Positions 18,719 through 30,603 of a DNA stretch of 64,000 nucleotides are shown here, piece after piece. The translations under genes were made by a program, and so were the position numbers. Source of the DNA: Lithobates sylvaticus (lineage: Eukaryota; Chordata; Amphibia; Anura; Ranidae); assembly GCA_028564925.1 (NCBI GenBank), contig CM053026.1:639430967-639494966 (forward strand), in the 5' to 3' direction. Position 1 is the stretch's first letter, and the number at the start of each line of letters is the position of its first letter. The notes under the pieces are model-generated. The model was not told where the DNA came from and did no database searches. It saw only the letters and a list, made by a program, of their open reading frames with translations.

Positions 18719-21700
18719 GTGTGTTAGTCCCATCACACAGAGATCATATATTTTGTTCCCAGAAGCACCTATAGGACTTGAAGTGTGTTAGTCCCATCAC
18801 ACAGACCTATATTTTCTTCCCAGAAGCACCTATAGGACTTGAAGTGTGTTAGTCCCATCACACAGAGATCATATATTTTGTTCCCAGAAGCACCTATAGG
18901 ACTTGAAGTGTGTTAGTCCCATCACACAGACCTATATTTTCTTCCCAGAAGCACCTATAGGACTTGAAGTGTGTTAGTCCCATCACACAGAGATCATATA
19001 TTTTGTTCCCAGAAGCACCTATAGGACTTGAAGTGTGTTAGTCCCATCACACAGAGATCATATATTTTGTTCCAGAAGCACCTATAGGACTTGAAGTGTG
19101 TTAGTGCCATCACACAGAGATCCTATATTTTGTTCCCAGAAGCACCTATAGGACTTGAAGTGTGTTAGTCCCATCACACAGACCTATATTTTCTTCCCAG
19201 AAGCACCTATAGGACTTGAAGTGTGTTAGTCCCATCACACAGAGATCATATATTTTGTTTCCAGAAGCACCTATAGGACTTGAAGTGTGTTAGTCCCATC
19301 ACACAGAGATCATATATTTTGTTCCCAGAAGCACCTATAGGACTTGAAGTGTGTTAGTCCCATCACACAGAGATCATATATTTTGTTCCCAGAAGCACCT
19401 ATAGGACTTGAAGTGTGTTAGTCCCATCACACAGACCTATATTTTCTTCCCAGAAGCACCTATAGGACTTGAAGTGTGTTAGTCCCATCACACAGAGATC
19501 ATATATTTTGTTCCCAGAAGCACCTATAGGACTTGAAGTGTGTTAGTCCCATCACACAGATATCATATATTTTGTTCCCAGAAGCACCTATAGGACTTGA
19601 AGTGTGTTAGTCCCATCACACAGACCTACATTTTCTTCCCAGAAGCACCTATAGGACTTGAAGTGTGTTAGTCCCATCACACAGAGATCCTATATTTTGT
19701 TCCCAGAAGCACCTATAGGACTTGAAGTGTGTTAGTCCCATCACACAGACCTATATTTTCTTCCCAGAAGCACCTATAGGACTTGAAGTGTGTTAGTCCC
19801 ATCACACAGAGATCATATATTTTGTTCCCAGAAGCACCTATAGGACTTGAAGTGTGTTAGTCCCATCACACAGAGATCATATATTTTGTTCCCAGAAGCA
19901 CCTATAGGACTTGAAGTGTGTTAGTCCCATCACACAGACCTACATTTTCTTCCCAGAAGCACCTATAGGACTTGAAGTGTGTTAGTCCCATCACACAGAG
20001 ATCCTATATTTTGTTCCCAGAAGCGCCTATAGGACTTGAAGTGTGTTAGTCCCATCACACAGACCTATATTTTCTTCCCAGAAGCACCTATATGACTTGA
20101 AGTGTGTTAGTCCCATCACACAGAGATCATATATTTTGTTCCAGAAGCACCTATTGGACTTGAAGTGTGTTAGTCCCATCACACAGAGATCATATATTTT
20201 GTTCCCAGAAGCACCTATAGGACTTGAAGTGTGTTAGTCCCATCACACAGACCTATATTTTCTTCCCAGAAGCACCTATAGGACTTGAAGTGTGTTAGTC
20301 CCATCACACAGAGATCATATATTTTGTTCCCAGAAGCACCTATAGGACTTGAAGTGTGTTAGTCCCATCACACAGAGATCATATATTTTGTTCCCAGAAG
20401 CACCTATAGGACTTGAAGTGTGTTAGTCCCATCACACAGACCTATATTTTCTTCCCAGAAGCACCTATAGGACTTGAAGTGTGTTAGTCCCATCACACAG
20501 AGATCATATATTTTGTTCCCAGAAGCACCTATAGGACTTGAAGTGTGTTAGTCCCATCACACAGAGATCATATATTTTGTTCCCAGAAGCACCTATAGGA
20601 CTTGAAGTGTGTTAGTCCCATCACACAGACCTACATTTTCTTCCCAGAAGCACCCATAGGACTTGAAGTGTGTTAGTCCCATCACACAGAGATCATATAT
20701 TTTGTTCCAGAAGCACCTATAGGACTTGAAGTGTGTTAGTCCCATCACACAGACCTATATTTTCTTCCCAGAAGCACCTATAGGACTTGAAGTGTGTTAG
20801 TCCCATCACACAGAGATCATATATTTTGTTCCCAGAGGCACCTATAGGACTTGAGGTGTGTTAGTCCCATCACACAGACCTACATTTTCTTCCCAGAAGC
20901 ACCTATAGGACTTGAAGTGTGTTAGTCCCATCACACAGAGATCATATATTTTGTTCCCAGAAGCACCTATAGGACTTGAAGTGTGTTAGTCCCATCACAC
21001 AGACCTATATTTTCTTCCCAGAAGCACCTATAGGACTTGAAGTGTGTTAGTCCCATCACACAGAGATCATATATTTTGTTCCCAGAAGCACCTATAGGAC
21101 TTGAAGTGTGTTAGTCCCATCACACAGAGATCCTATATTTTGTTCCCAGAAGCACCTATAGGACTTGAAGTGTGTTAGTCCCATCACACAGACCTATATT
21201 TTCTTCCCAGAAGCACCTATAGGACTTGAAGTGTGTTAGTCCCATCACACAGAGATCATATATTTTGTTCCCAGAAGCACCTATAGGACTTGAAGTGTGT
21301 TAGTCCCATCACACAGAGATCATATATTTTGTTCCCAGAAGCACCTATAGGACTTGAAGTGTGTTAGTCCCATCACACAGACCTACATTTTCTTCCCAGA
21401 AGCACCCATAGGACTTGAAGTGTGTTAGTCCCATCACACAGAGATCATATATTTTGTTCCCAGAAGCACCTATAGGACTTGAAGTGTGTTAGTCCCATCA
21501 CACAGACCTATATTTTCTTCCCAGAAGCACCTATAGGACTTGAAGTGTGTTAGTCCCATCACACAGAGATCCTATATTTTGTTCCCAGAAGCACCTATAG
21601 GACTTGAAGTGTGTTAGTCCCATCACACAGACCTATATTTTCTTCCCAGAAGCACCTATAGGACTTGAAGTGTGTTAGTCCCATCACACAGAGATCATAT

Positions 21701-21983
21701 ATTTTGTTCCCAGAAGCACCTATAGGACTTGAAGTGTGTTAGTCCCATCACACAGAGATCATATATTTTGTTCCCAGAAGCACCTATAGGACTTGAAGTG
21801 TGTTAGTCCCATCACACAGACCTATATTTTCTTCCCAGAAGCACCCATAGGACTTGAAGTGTGTTAGTCCCATCACACAGAGATCCTATATTTTGTTCCC
21901 AGAAGCACCTATAGGACTTGAAGTGTGTTAGTCCCATCACACAGACCTATATTTTCTTCCCAGAAGCACCTATAGGACTTCTA
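18719..21983. repeat. Leader array of hAT copy 2, zone II (61- and 64-bp units)
   Basis: About 52 units with core GTGTGTTAGTCCCATCACAC. A 64-bp type (AGAGATCATATATTTTGTTCC) and a 61-bp type (AGACCTATATTTTCTTCC) occur in A-B and A-A-B order. The copy 1 zone II type with ATTACACACAG is absent here. One unit near 20092 has the only ATG I found in the array. Confidence 0.95.
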
Positions 21984-22619
21984 GTGTGTTAGTGGCATCA
22001 CACAGAGCTCCTCTATTTTCTTTGCAGAAGCACCCACAGGACTTCTAGTGTGTTAGTGGCATCACACAGAGCTCCTATATTTTCTTCTCAGCAGCACCCA
22101 CAGGACTTCTAGTGTGTTAGTGGCATCACACAGAGCTCCTCTATTTTCTTTGCAGAAGCACCCATAGGACTTCTAGTGTGTTAGTGGCATCACACAGAGC
22201 TCCTATATTTTCTTCTCAGCAGCACCCACAGGACTTCTAGTGTGTTAGTGGCATCACACAGAGCTCCTCTATTTTCTTTGCAGAAGCACCCATAGGACTT
22301 CTAGTGTGTTAGTGGCATCACACAGAGCTCCTATATTTTCTTCTCAGCAGCACCCACAGGACTTCTAGTGTGTTAGTGGCATCACACAGAGCTCCTCTAT
22401 TTTCTTTGCAGAAGCACCCATAGGACTTCTAGTGTGTTAGTGGCATCACACAGAGCTCCTATATTTTCTTTGCAGAAGCACCCATAGGACTTCTAGTGTG
22501 TTAGTGGCATCACACAGAGCTCCTATATTTTCTTTGCAGAAGCACCCATAGGACTTCTAGTGTGTTAGTGGCATCACACAGAGCTCCTATATATTCTTCT
22601 CAGCAGCACCCACAGGACT
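21984..22619. repeat. Leader array of hAT copy 2, zone III (64-bp units)
   Basis: About ten units with core GTGTGTTAGTGGCATCACAC. Two types alternate: CTCTATTTTCTTTGCAGAAG and CTATATTTTCTTCTCAGCAG. All keep a splice-acceptor-like pyrimidine tract and CAG, unlike some copy 1 units. The last CAG ends at 22603, 26 bases before the transposase ATG. Confidence 0.94.
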
Positions 22620-22629
22620 ACCGACTACA

Positions 22630-25600
22630 ATGGCTGGAAGACCGCCAAGGGGAGGCAGAGCGTGCAGAGCCAAGAACACAGGGCAGGCAGGCTCTGTTTC
22701 TAGTGGACGTGGCCGTGGCCGTGGCCGTGGACGTGGTCGTGCATCGTCATCAGCACGTGGCCATGGGACACGCGCGTCTTTGTTTTCGGCAGCTGGACAT
22801 GTGGAGCCGCATCATGCTGAAGGCTTGGTAGAATGGATGACCAAGCCCTCCTCATCCTCCTCATCCTCTCTCACCCAGGCTCAGGGTACTGGCAGAGCAT
22901 CATCAGCCACCCCTTCCCTAGACCCACCATGTCCTCCTGAGGAGTCCCCCGAACTCTTTGAGCACAGTGTTGGGTACATGCTCCAGGAGGATGCCCAACG
23001 ATTCGAAGGCTCGGATGATGATACCCAGCTTGAGGAATCTGGCAGTACTGTTCCACCAGCTGCAGCTTACTGCCAGGTTTGCTCTAGTGGTGAAGAGGGA
23101 GGGGATGATGAGGTCACTGACTCCACGTGGGTGCCTGAAGGGAGAGAGGATGAGGAGGAGGACGAGGAGGAGGAGGATGCGGCGTCACATGTCCAACGAG
23201 GCAGGATGCCCCCTGGAGGCCAGGTAGAGGCCAGCACAGCAACTGTACAATACCGCAGAGCTCCGCCTGTGCAGGGCGCTGCCTCTGCACGTTATCAGAA
23301 AAGTTCTTTGGTGTGGGCCTTTTTTGAGACGAGTGCATCAGATCGCACCACTGCTATTTGCAATATTTGTCTCAAGCGTATCTCGCGTGGCCAAAACATC
23401 AGCCGCTTGGGCACCACAAGCATGACCAGACATATGTCGACCTGCCATGCAGCTCGTTGGCAGGCACACATAAAAGACCCACACCAAAGAACTAAGCGGA
23501 CCTCTCCTTGCTCCTCATCAGCTGGGATCTCCATCCCCACTACACCTTCAGTCCTCTCTGAAAGCTGCTCTGAGAGGACTGAAGGTGTAGAATTAGGTGT
23601 GTCACAACCAAGTACTTGCAGTACACCGACGTCCGATTGCAGCAGGCAAATTTCCCTGCCCCAGCTGCTGGACCGTAGAAAGAAGTACACTCCCAGCCAT
23701 CCACATGCCCAGCAGTTGAATGCTAGCTTGGCTAAATTGCTAGCACTTCAACTGCTGCCTTTTCAGTTGGTAGAGTCCGGCCCCCTTCCGTGAGTTTGTT
23801 CAATGTGCGGTTCCTCAGTGGCAGGTTCCCAAACGCCACTTTTTCTCACGGAAGGCGATTCCGTCTCTCTACCGACATGTGGAGGGCAATGTCCATGCCT
23901 CGCTGGACAGGGCGGTCAGCGGTAAGGTGCATATTACCGCTGACTCATGGTCCAGCAGGCATGGACAGGGACGGTACCTTTCTTTCACGGCCCATTGGGT
24001 CACTCTATTGGCAGCTGGGAGGGATGCAGGACAAGGTGCAGTAGTGTTGGAGGTTGTTCCGCCACCACGCCTCCAAAAAGCTACTACTGCTACTGGTTGT
24101 GACACACCTCTCTCCTCCACCCCCTCCTCTTCTTCTTCCTCCAGTGCTCTGTCCTTGGAACCAGCGGTGCTCCGTAGGCGTACAAGGGGCTACGCAAGTA
24201 CGCAGGCAAAAAGATGCCATGCCGTGCTTGCGCTGGTGTGTTTGGGGGACAGGAGCCACACTGGGCCAGAGGTTCTGGCAGCTCTGCAGGGGCAGGCCGA
24301 GAGGTGGTTGACGCCACGTCAGCTTAAGCCAGGAATGGTCGTTTCTGACAATGGCACCAACCTCCTCTCCGCCCTGCGACAGGGGCAGCTCACCCATGTG
24401 CCCTGCATGGCTCACGTCCTCAACCTGGTGGTGCAGCGGTTCTTGGGCAGGTTCCCAGGCTTACAGGATGTCCTGAGGCAGGCCAGGAAAGTCTGTGTGC
24501 ATTTCCGCCGATCTTATAATGCCAGTGCTCGGCTGACTGAGCTGCAAAAGGAGCTGAACCTGCCCAAGAACCGCCTAATATCTGACATGCCCACCAGGTG
24601 GAACTCAACGTTGGCCATGCTGCAGCGACTGCACACGCAGCAGAGGGCCATCAATGAGTACCTTTGCGACTATGGCACCAGGACAGGGTCAGGGGAGCTT
24701 GGTTTTTTTTCCCCACGTCAGTGGAGCATGATCAGGGATGCATGCACTGTCCTCTCACCATTTGAGGAGGCCACGAGGATGGTGAGCAGTGACAGTGCAT
24801 GCATCAGTGACACTGTCCCTCTTGTCCACCTGTTGGAGCATACGCTGCGTGGGATAATGGACAGGGCACTTGAGGCAGAACAGAGGCAGGAAGAGGAGGA
24901 CTTCCTTGCCTCTCAAGGCCCCCTTTATCCGGACAGTGTTCCTTCTGTCCCACCCATCACACAGGAAGAGGAGGAGGAGGAGGAGGAGGATTGTGTGAGC
25001 ATGGAGGTGGAGCCTGGCACTCAGCATCAGCAGCAGCAGTCTTTTAGGGATGATGTACAGTCCCAACAAACCAGTGGACTTGTACGTGGCTGGGAGGAGG
25101 TGGCTGGCGATCATGTCATCCTCAGTGACCCAGAAGACTCCGGACCGAATGCCTCAGCTAACCTACGCTGCATGGCCTCCCTGATCCTGCAAAGCCTGCG
25201 GAAGGATCCTCGTGTTCTTCGGATCAAGGAGAGGGACCATTACTGGCTGGCCACTCTCCTTGATCCGCGGTACAAGGGTAAGGTTGCGGATCTTATCTTG
25301 CCGTCGCAGAGGGAGCAGATGATGAGACATCTCAGGGAGGCCTTGCAGAAAGGTCTGTGCAACGCGTTCCCAGAAACTGGGAGGCTACAAACTCCTGGTC
25401 CTGGGCGACGAGTTGCTGAGGCTTCGGTCAGTAGCAGAAGGAGCGGTGGGGAAGGTGGACGTCTGACCGATGCGTTCAGACAATTTTTTAGTCCGCAGCC
25501 CCAAGGTATGATCGGTTCCAGCAACCATCGCCAGCGTCTGATATACATGGTGCAGGAATACCTTGGGGCAAGGTCAGACTTGGACACCTTTCCCACCGAA

Positions 25601-25849
25601 AATCCTCTGGCTTACTGGGTCCTGAGGATGGATCACTGGCCAGAGCTTGCACAGTATGCAATTGAGCTACTGGCCTGTCCTGCCTCCAGCGTTCTTTCCG
25701 AACGCACATTCAGTGCTGCTGGAGGATTTGTCACCGATCATAGGGTGCGCCTGTCCACCGCCTCGGTTGATCGACTGACCTTCATCAAAATGAATCAGTC
25801 TTGGATCACCACCAGCTACCAGGCACCTGAGGCGGATATAACCGAATAA
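22630..25849 (+). pseudogene. hAT transposase of copy 2, frame-shifted
   Basis: The frame starts at the same ATG as copy 1 and is nearly identical to it. It has the arginine-glycine tract (one RG longer), acidic tract and BED finger. Near 23777 one extra base relative to copy 1 shifts the frame, and translation from the start ends at 23793 (387 residues). The downstream part, with the D, D and E catalytic motifs and the C-terminal dimerisation region, stays open to 25849 in the other frame. About a dozen amino-acid differences separate the copies, including A-to-S near the finger, C-to-S before the TRWNS motif and a shorter second acidic run. The truncated product would keep the DNA-binding finger but no catalytic core, so it could compete for the element ends; that is speculation. 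A sequencing error is possible. Confidence 0.9.
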
Positions 25850-25946
25850 TTTTTAATATCACATCCCTTCAAGACTGCCTATGCTGATGCTGAGTGACTG
25901 TCCTCTTATGTTCACTGACTATCCTCTTCCTCCTCCTCAATGATCC

Positions 25947-26572
25947 ATGCCACCACACCAGTGCCTAAGGCACAATTTTTCAGCCCCTGTTTAACAGGGG
26001 CGTGTACATACAATTTTTATAAAAAAATGCTTCGCAACACGTGTGACTGCTGTGCTCCAAGTACAGTATCTGTGAGGGGTTGCAGTGTTGTGGCACCAGC
26101 ACCAGTGCCTAAGGCAAATTTTTCAGCCCCTGTTTAACAGGGGCGTGTACTTACAATTTTTTAAAAAAATGCTTCGCAACACGTGTGACTGCTGTGCTCC
26201 AAGTACAGTATCTGTGAGGGGTTGCAGTGTTGTGGCACCAGCACCAGTGCCTAAGGCAAATTTTTCAGCCCCTGTTTAACAGGGGCGGGTAATTACAATT
26301 TTTTAAAAAAATGCTTTGCAACACGTGTGACTGCTGTGCTCCAAGTACAGTATCTGTGAGGGGTTGCAGTGTTGTGGCACCAGCACCAGTGCCTAAGGCA
26401 CAATTTTTCAGCCCCTGTTTAACAGGGGCGGGTAATTACAATTTTTTAAAAAAATGCTTCGCAACACGTGTGACTGCTGTGCTCCAAGTACAGTATCTGT
26501 GAGGGGTTGCAGTGTTGTGGCACCAGCACCAGTGCCTAAGGCACAATTTTTCAGCCCCTGTTTAACAGGGGC
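25947..26572. repeat. 3' tandem array A of hAT copy 2 (five units)
   Basis: Units are marked by CCTAAGGC at about 25962, 26108, 26250, 26393 and 26537. They have the same GCCCCTGTTTAACAGGGGC hairpin as copy 1, which has nine units. Slightly shorter periods reflect a 5-6 base deletion (GAGGGGTTGCAG). Confidence 0.93.
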
Positions 26573-27380
26573 GGTTAATTACAAATCTTGATCTAATAGT
26601 TCACAGCAGGGCCCATTCCTGCGCCCACCAAGAATAACTATGAGGGCCTACAGTCTTGTGGCAACACCGTCCACCACCACCGCCAAAGGCCCAATTTTTC
26701 TGCCCTGTTCATCAGGTGCTTGCAATTACAAATCTTGATCTAATAACTCACAGCAGGGCCCATTCCTGCGCCCACCAAGAGTAACTGTGAGAGCTTACAG
26801 TCTTGTGGCAACACCGTCCACCACCACCACCACCCCCAATTTTTCTGCCCTGTTCAACAGGTGCATGCAATTACAAATCTTGATCTAATAACTCACAGCA
26901 GGGCCCATTCTTGCGCCCACCAAGAGTAACTGTGAGAGCTTACAGTCTTGTGGCAACACCGTCCACCACCACCGCCAAAGGCCCAATTTTTCTGCCCTGT
27001 TCATCAGGTGCTTGCAATTACAAATCTTGATCTAATAACTCACAGCAGGGCCCATTCCTGCGCCCACCAAGAGTAACTATGAGGGCCTACAGTCTTGTGG
27101 CAACACCATCCACCACCACCGCCAAAGGCCCAATTTTTCTGCCCTGTTCATCAGGTGCTTGCAATTACAAATCTTGATCTAATAACTCACAGCAGGGCCC
27201 ATTCCTGCGCCCACCAAGAGTAACTGTGAGAGCTTACAGTCTTGTGGCAACACCGTCCACCACCACCACCACCCCCAATTTTTCTGCCCTGTTCAACAGG
27301 TGCATGCAATTACAAATCTTGATCTATTAACTCACAGCAGGGCCCATTCCTGTGCCCACCAGTCTTGTGGCTACACCAAC
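26573..27380. repeat. 3' tandem array B of hAT copy 2 (six units)
   Basis: AATCTTGATC occurs at 26584, 26731, 26876, 27022, 27170 and 27315. Two unit types are mixed: ACTATGAGGGCCTACAG with CACCACCGCC, and ACTGTGAGAGCTTACAG with CACCACCACC. Copy 1 has four units. Confidence 0.92.
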
Positions 27381-28223
27381 ATCTAATAGGGCAAATTTCT
27401 GCAGAGTATATACGCCAGGCCCCTACTTTCAAACATCCAACTTACAAACGACTCCTACTTGCAAATGGAAAGAGAAAACAGGAAGTGAGAGGAAATCTAC
27501 CCCTAGGAAGGGAAATTCTATCCTGTTAGATTTAATTTGGGAAAAAGGTATCTCCTCTCTACTGATACTTTATCACCAATCCTTGTTTCAATTAAAACCC
27601 CACTTTTTCCAAAAACATTTGTCATTGGGACGGAAAGTTAGGTGACATGTTCTGAACAGATGTGCAAAGACAGCAAATGTTACAGGGGTGATAACCCCTC
27701 CCTATGTTCTCCAAAAAGCTTAAAAATATATTTTTTTGGGATGGAGCTACACTTCATAATGTACCTGTTCAGATTCTACTTAAGAACAAACCTAAAGCCG
27801 CAAGTGGTTTTAAATGGCTTCTTTTTTTCCTTTACAAATGTCATTTTGTGCAAGGACAGTTCTAAACACGGGAAACACATGCCACTTCACAGGCATACTT
27901 TAGACACCCCCCAGGTACCATATTTAAAGGAAAATTTCACTTTTTTTTTTTTTTCACTTTATGCATCATTAAAATGACTGCTCCCGAAAAAACGTTAGTT
28001 TTTAAAAGTTCTTTTTGCATTGATATATGTCCCCTGGGGCAGGACCCGGGTCCCCAAACCTGTTTTATGACATTAACATGCATATTGGCCGTTGTAATTA
28101 GCACTTTTGATTTCGAACGTTCGCGTCCATTATAACGTATAGGGTTCGAAAATTCGCGCGAACTTTCGGTCGGTTCGAAGGTTCTGGTGCGAACCGAACC
28201 CGGGGGTGTTCGGCTCATCCCTA
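27381..28223. other. 3' terminal region of hAT copy 2
   Basis: Nearly identical to 7491..8332. The same TTCG/CGAA-rich tip ends in GGCTCATCCCTA. There is no gene in it. Confidence 0.8.
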
Positions 28224-28231
28224 TTGCCTGG
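28224..28231. repeat. Right target duplication of the inner hAT (TTGCCTGG)
   Basis: Exact copy of 17837..17844. After it the outer hAT resumes. Confidence 0.97.
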
Positions 28232-28672
28232 ACAAGACATGACATTAAAGCCGCAAGCAGTTTTAAATGGCTTAATTTTTTCCTTTACAAATGTAATTTT
28301 GTGCAGGGACAGTTCCAAACACGGGAAACACATGTCACTTCACAGGCATACTTTAGACACCCCCCAGGTACCATATTTAAAGGAATATTTCAATTTTTTT
28401 TTTCACTTTATGCATCATTAAAATCACTGCTCTAGAAAAAACTTCAATTTTTAAAACTTCTTTTTGCATTGATACATGTCCCCTGGGGCAGGGCCCGGGT
28501 CCCCAAACCTTTTTTATAACAATAACATGCATATTGGCTGTTATAATTAGCACTTTAGATTTCGAACGTTCGCGTCCATTGTAACTAATAGGGTTCTAAC
28601 GTTTGTGCGAACTTTCGGTCCGTTTGCAGGTTCTGGTGCGAACCGAACCCGGGTGTGTTCGGCTCATCCCTA

Positions 28673-28680
28673 ATTGTGGA
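28673..28680. repeat. Right target duplication of the outer hAT (ATTGTGGA)
   Basis: Exact copy of 15908..15915. Confidence 0.95.
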
Positions 28681-30600
28681 ATACAGAAAGCGCTGCTAAT
28701 GGTATAGTTTGACTGTAGCATATGTTTGAATGTGTGTGGAATAGTGTGCAAAACTTTGGATGACTGCACTCCTTTATTTATAAACAGTCACAGTGGGGAG
28801 AGGAAAAGGTTAATGCATTTCGCGCTCCCCTCAACGCTTACTCATAACCTGCTGGTCTGTCTCTGTAGCTCTACAGATATAACTTCCTGCATTCACATGC
28901 TCAACTGCATCTAATTGACTGGTTAATTCATTTTCCTCTTCAAAACAAAAACATAATCATTGTATCCAACCAGTCAATAAACCAAACCAAATAAAAAATC
29001 TGATATTTGGCATGATGTCAACCCTGGCCACCCAGACCAAGGGCAATACTGCCTAGATTGCAAGGATTGAGTCATGCACAATATAAGTAAAGTAATAAAA
29101 CAAATATGCAATCTGCAATTTGCAAATATAATATAAAATGGAAAAAAAATAAAAAAACTATAAAACCTAACAAGGAAACAGAACCAATACACATAACATT
29201 TGGTTGAACTGGATGGACTTGTGTCTTTTTTCAACATGACTATGTCATTATGTAACTAACTGTGTATGACATCTATTCAAAGTCCTGACAGTCACAAAAC
29301 AACTATTATAAATACCATATATAGCCAATACCATGCTTTTATTAATAACATAATGGCATGGTATGTGATAATGTAAGAGAGACCAAGACCAAATGAATGG
29401 CAAAAAGGATTAGCTACTGTATGTGGGACCTGACCTTGATCATATTGCAAGGAGGAAGCATGTGGGGTTGTGGAATTAGGTCTATACTTACCGTAGTCCT
29501 TTCCCTAACAGCAATTTACCCTTCATAGATGCGTGCAGCCTGTTACATTAGGGTGTGCACCCCAAAGCTCAAGTGCGTGCGTGCGTGTGTATGTGTAGGT
29601 ATGTATGTTTGTAGTATATATGTATGTGTAAAATATACACACATACTCTTATAAATAAATGTAAAAAACATTTTAAAATGTATTAAAACCTGGATGGTGT
29701 TAGTAGGGCAGTGGACGTGTCAGTAGGTTAGAGGTTGGTGTAAGCAGTTTTTTTATTTTAATTATTTTATTTTCATATTATTTTTTTACATTTTTTTAGG
29801 AGCCCTGTTTTAGTGAAATATCAGCAGGGGGAATCTGTGTCGCACACCCCCTGCGCACGCCTATGATTGCAATTTAGCTTTAACATAACCAGTGGCACAA
29901 ACCAACATACATACATACATAACAAACATACTTTTTAGCTGCCTTTCCCCAAACCCATTAAAGATTTTAATTGGTAGAAGCAACCTGTTCTAACATTGTT
30001 TTCTGTTGAAAGGTAAACAACTGCTTTTTCTCATCTACTGTAGTTTCTCCGAAAACTTGCAGATGGTATACTAGCAGTGTTAAACATTTCAGATGAGTCA
30101 CTTACATCAGTATTAGATGCTTCATCGACATCCAGCACAGTTTTGGAGTGACACATCTTAGTATAGTGATTGATTTTTTTCCATTTGTGACACATCTGAC
30201 CTTTTACAATAAAATCAGGAAACGTTTTTCAAAAGCCTATCCTGGATCACTACCAAATGGAGTTTTAGAATAATAACAACCCATTCTGCTAAAAACCCTT
30301 TAATTTTACTTCCCTATTGATTCCAATGTATTACAACAAAATGGCTACATTTCACCAAAAGCAAATCATTTAGGTTCACTTATCCATATCTGTAAAATAT
30401 CAGGCTATAATACTAACATAATTGCAGTACCATAGTAATTAATGCACTCATTAGTAATAACACAGTTCCAGCTCCTGGTATCTGTGTGCAAGCTAAACTT
30501 TAAAATAAGTGTATAATCCCAGATAAGGCCAGGATGAAGACAAAAACATGAAATCAATAAACAAAGGTTACAACAAAACCACGTCAGAAGGGAAAGATGT
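28681..30600. other. No gene seen; small repeat scraps
   Basis: AT-rich, only short frames. 29199..29262 (GGTTGAACTGGATGGAC ... TAACTAACTGTG) matches the small repeat at the V-SINE tail. 29571..29640 is a loose GTGCGTGCGTGTGTATG run. Confidence 0.5.
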
Positions 30601-30603
30601 TTA

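Larger units (their letters stand above)
17845..28223 (+). mobile_element. Complete large hAT DNA transposon, copy 2 (10,379 bp)
   Basis: The inverted ends are TAGGGATGGGCC (17845..17856) and GGCTCATCCCTA (28212..28223), a match with one difference, bounded by a perfect TTGCCTGG duplication. Order of parts: TTCG-rich left tip; two CCAAT palindromes; a TATA box; a leader array of about 4.3 kb in three zones; a transposase frame with one shift; two 3' arrays with a 147-bp period; a TTCG-rich right tip. Most known hATs are 2.5-5 kb, so the arrays more than double the length. It landed in an older relative (15916..28672). Because of the shift it is probably not self-sufficient, though its ends look usable by the copy 1 enzyme. 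Confidence 0.95.
15916..28672 (+). mobile_element. Outer, older hAT element, non-autonomous, carrying two later insertions
   Basis: The left end TAGGGATGGGCC (15916..15927) and right end GGCTCATCCCTA (28661..28672) are inverted partners, flanked by a perfect ATTGTGGA duplication. Its own sequence is 15916..16736, 17745..17844 and 28232..28672. The gaps are a TTAA element and the inner hAT. Its left part keeps the two palindromes and TTCG-rich tip of the inner element. Its right part is clearly related to, but more diverged from, 27780..28223. No transposase of its own remains, so it would have needed one supplied from a relative. A reverse-orientation relative at 31335 shows the same sequence without either insertion. 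Confidence 0.93.

Noticed and set aside
20043-20237. A 64-residue frame inside the leader array
   Set aside because: It needs a GTG start and is just the tandem unit read through; it has no codon bias or domain.
1-28223. The two large hAT copies as one segmental duplication
   Set aside because: The flanks beyond the element ends differ completely, and copy 2 has its own 8-bp target duplication.
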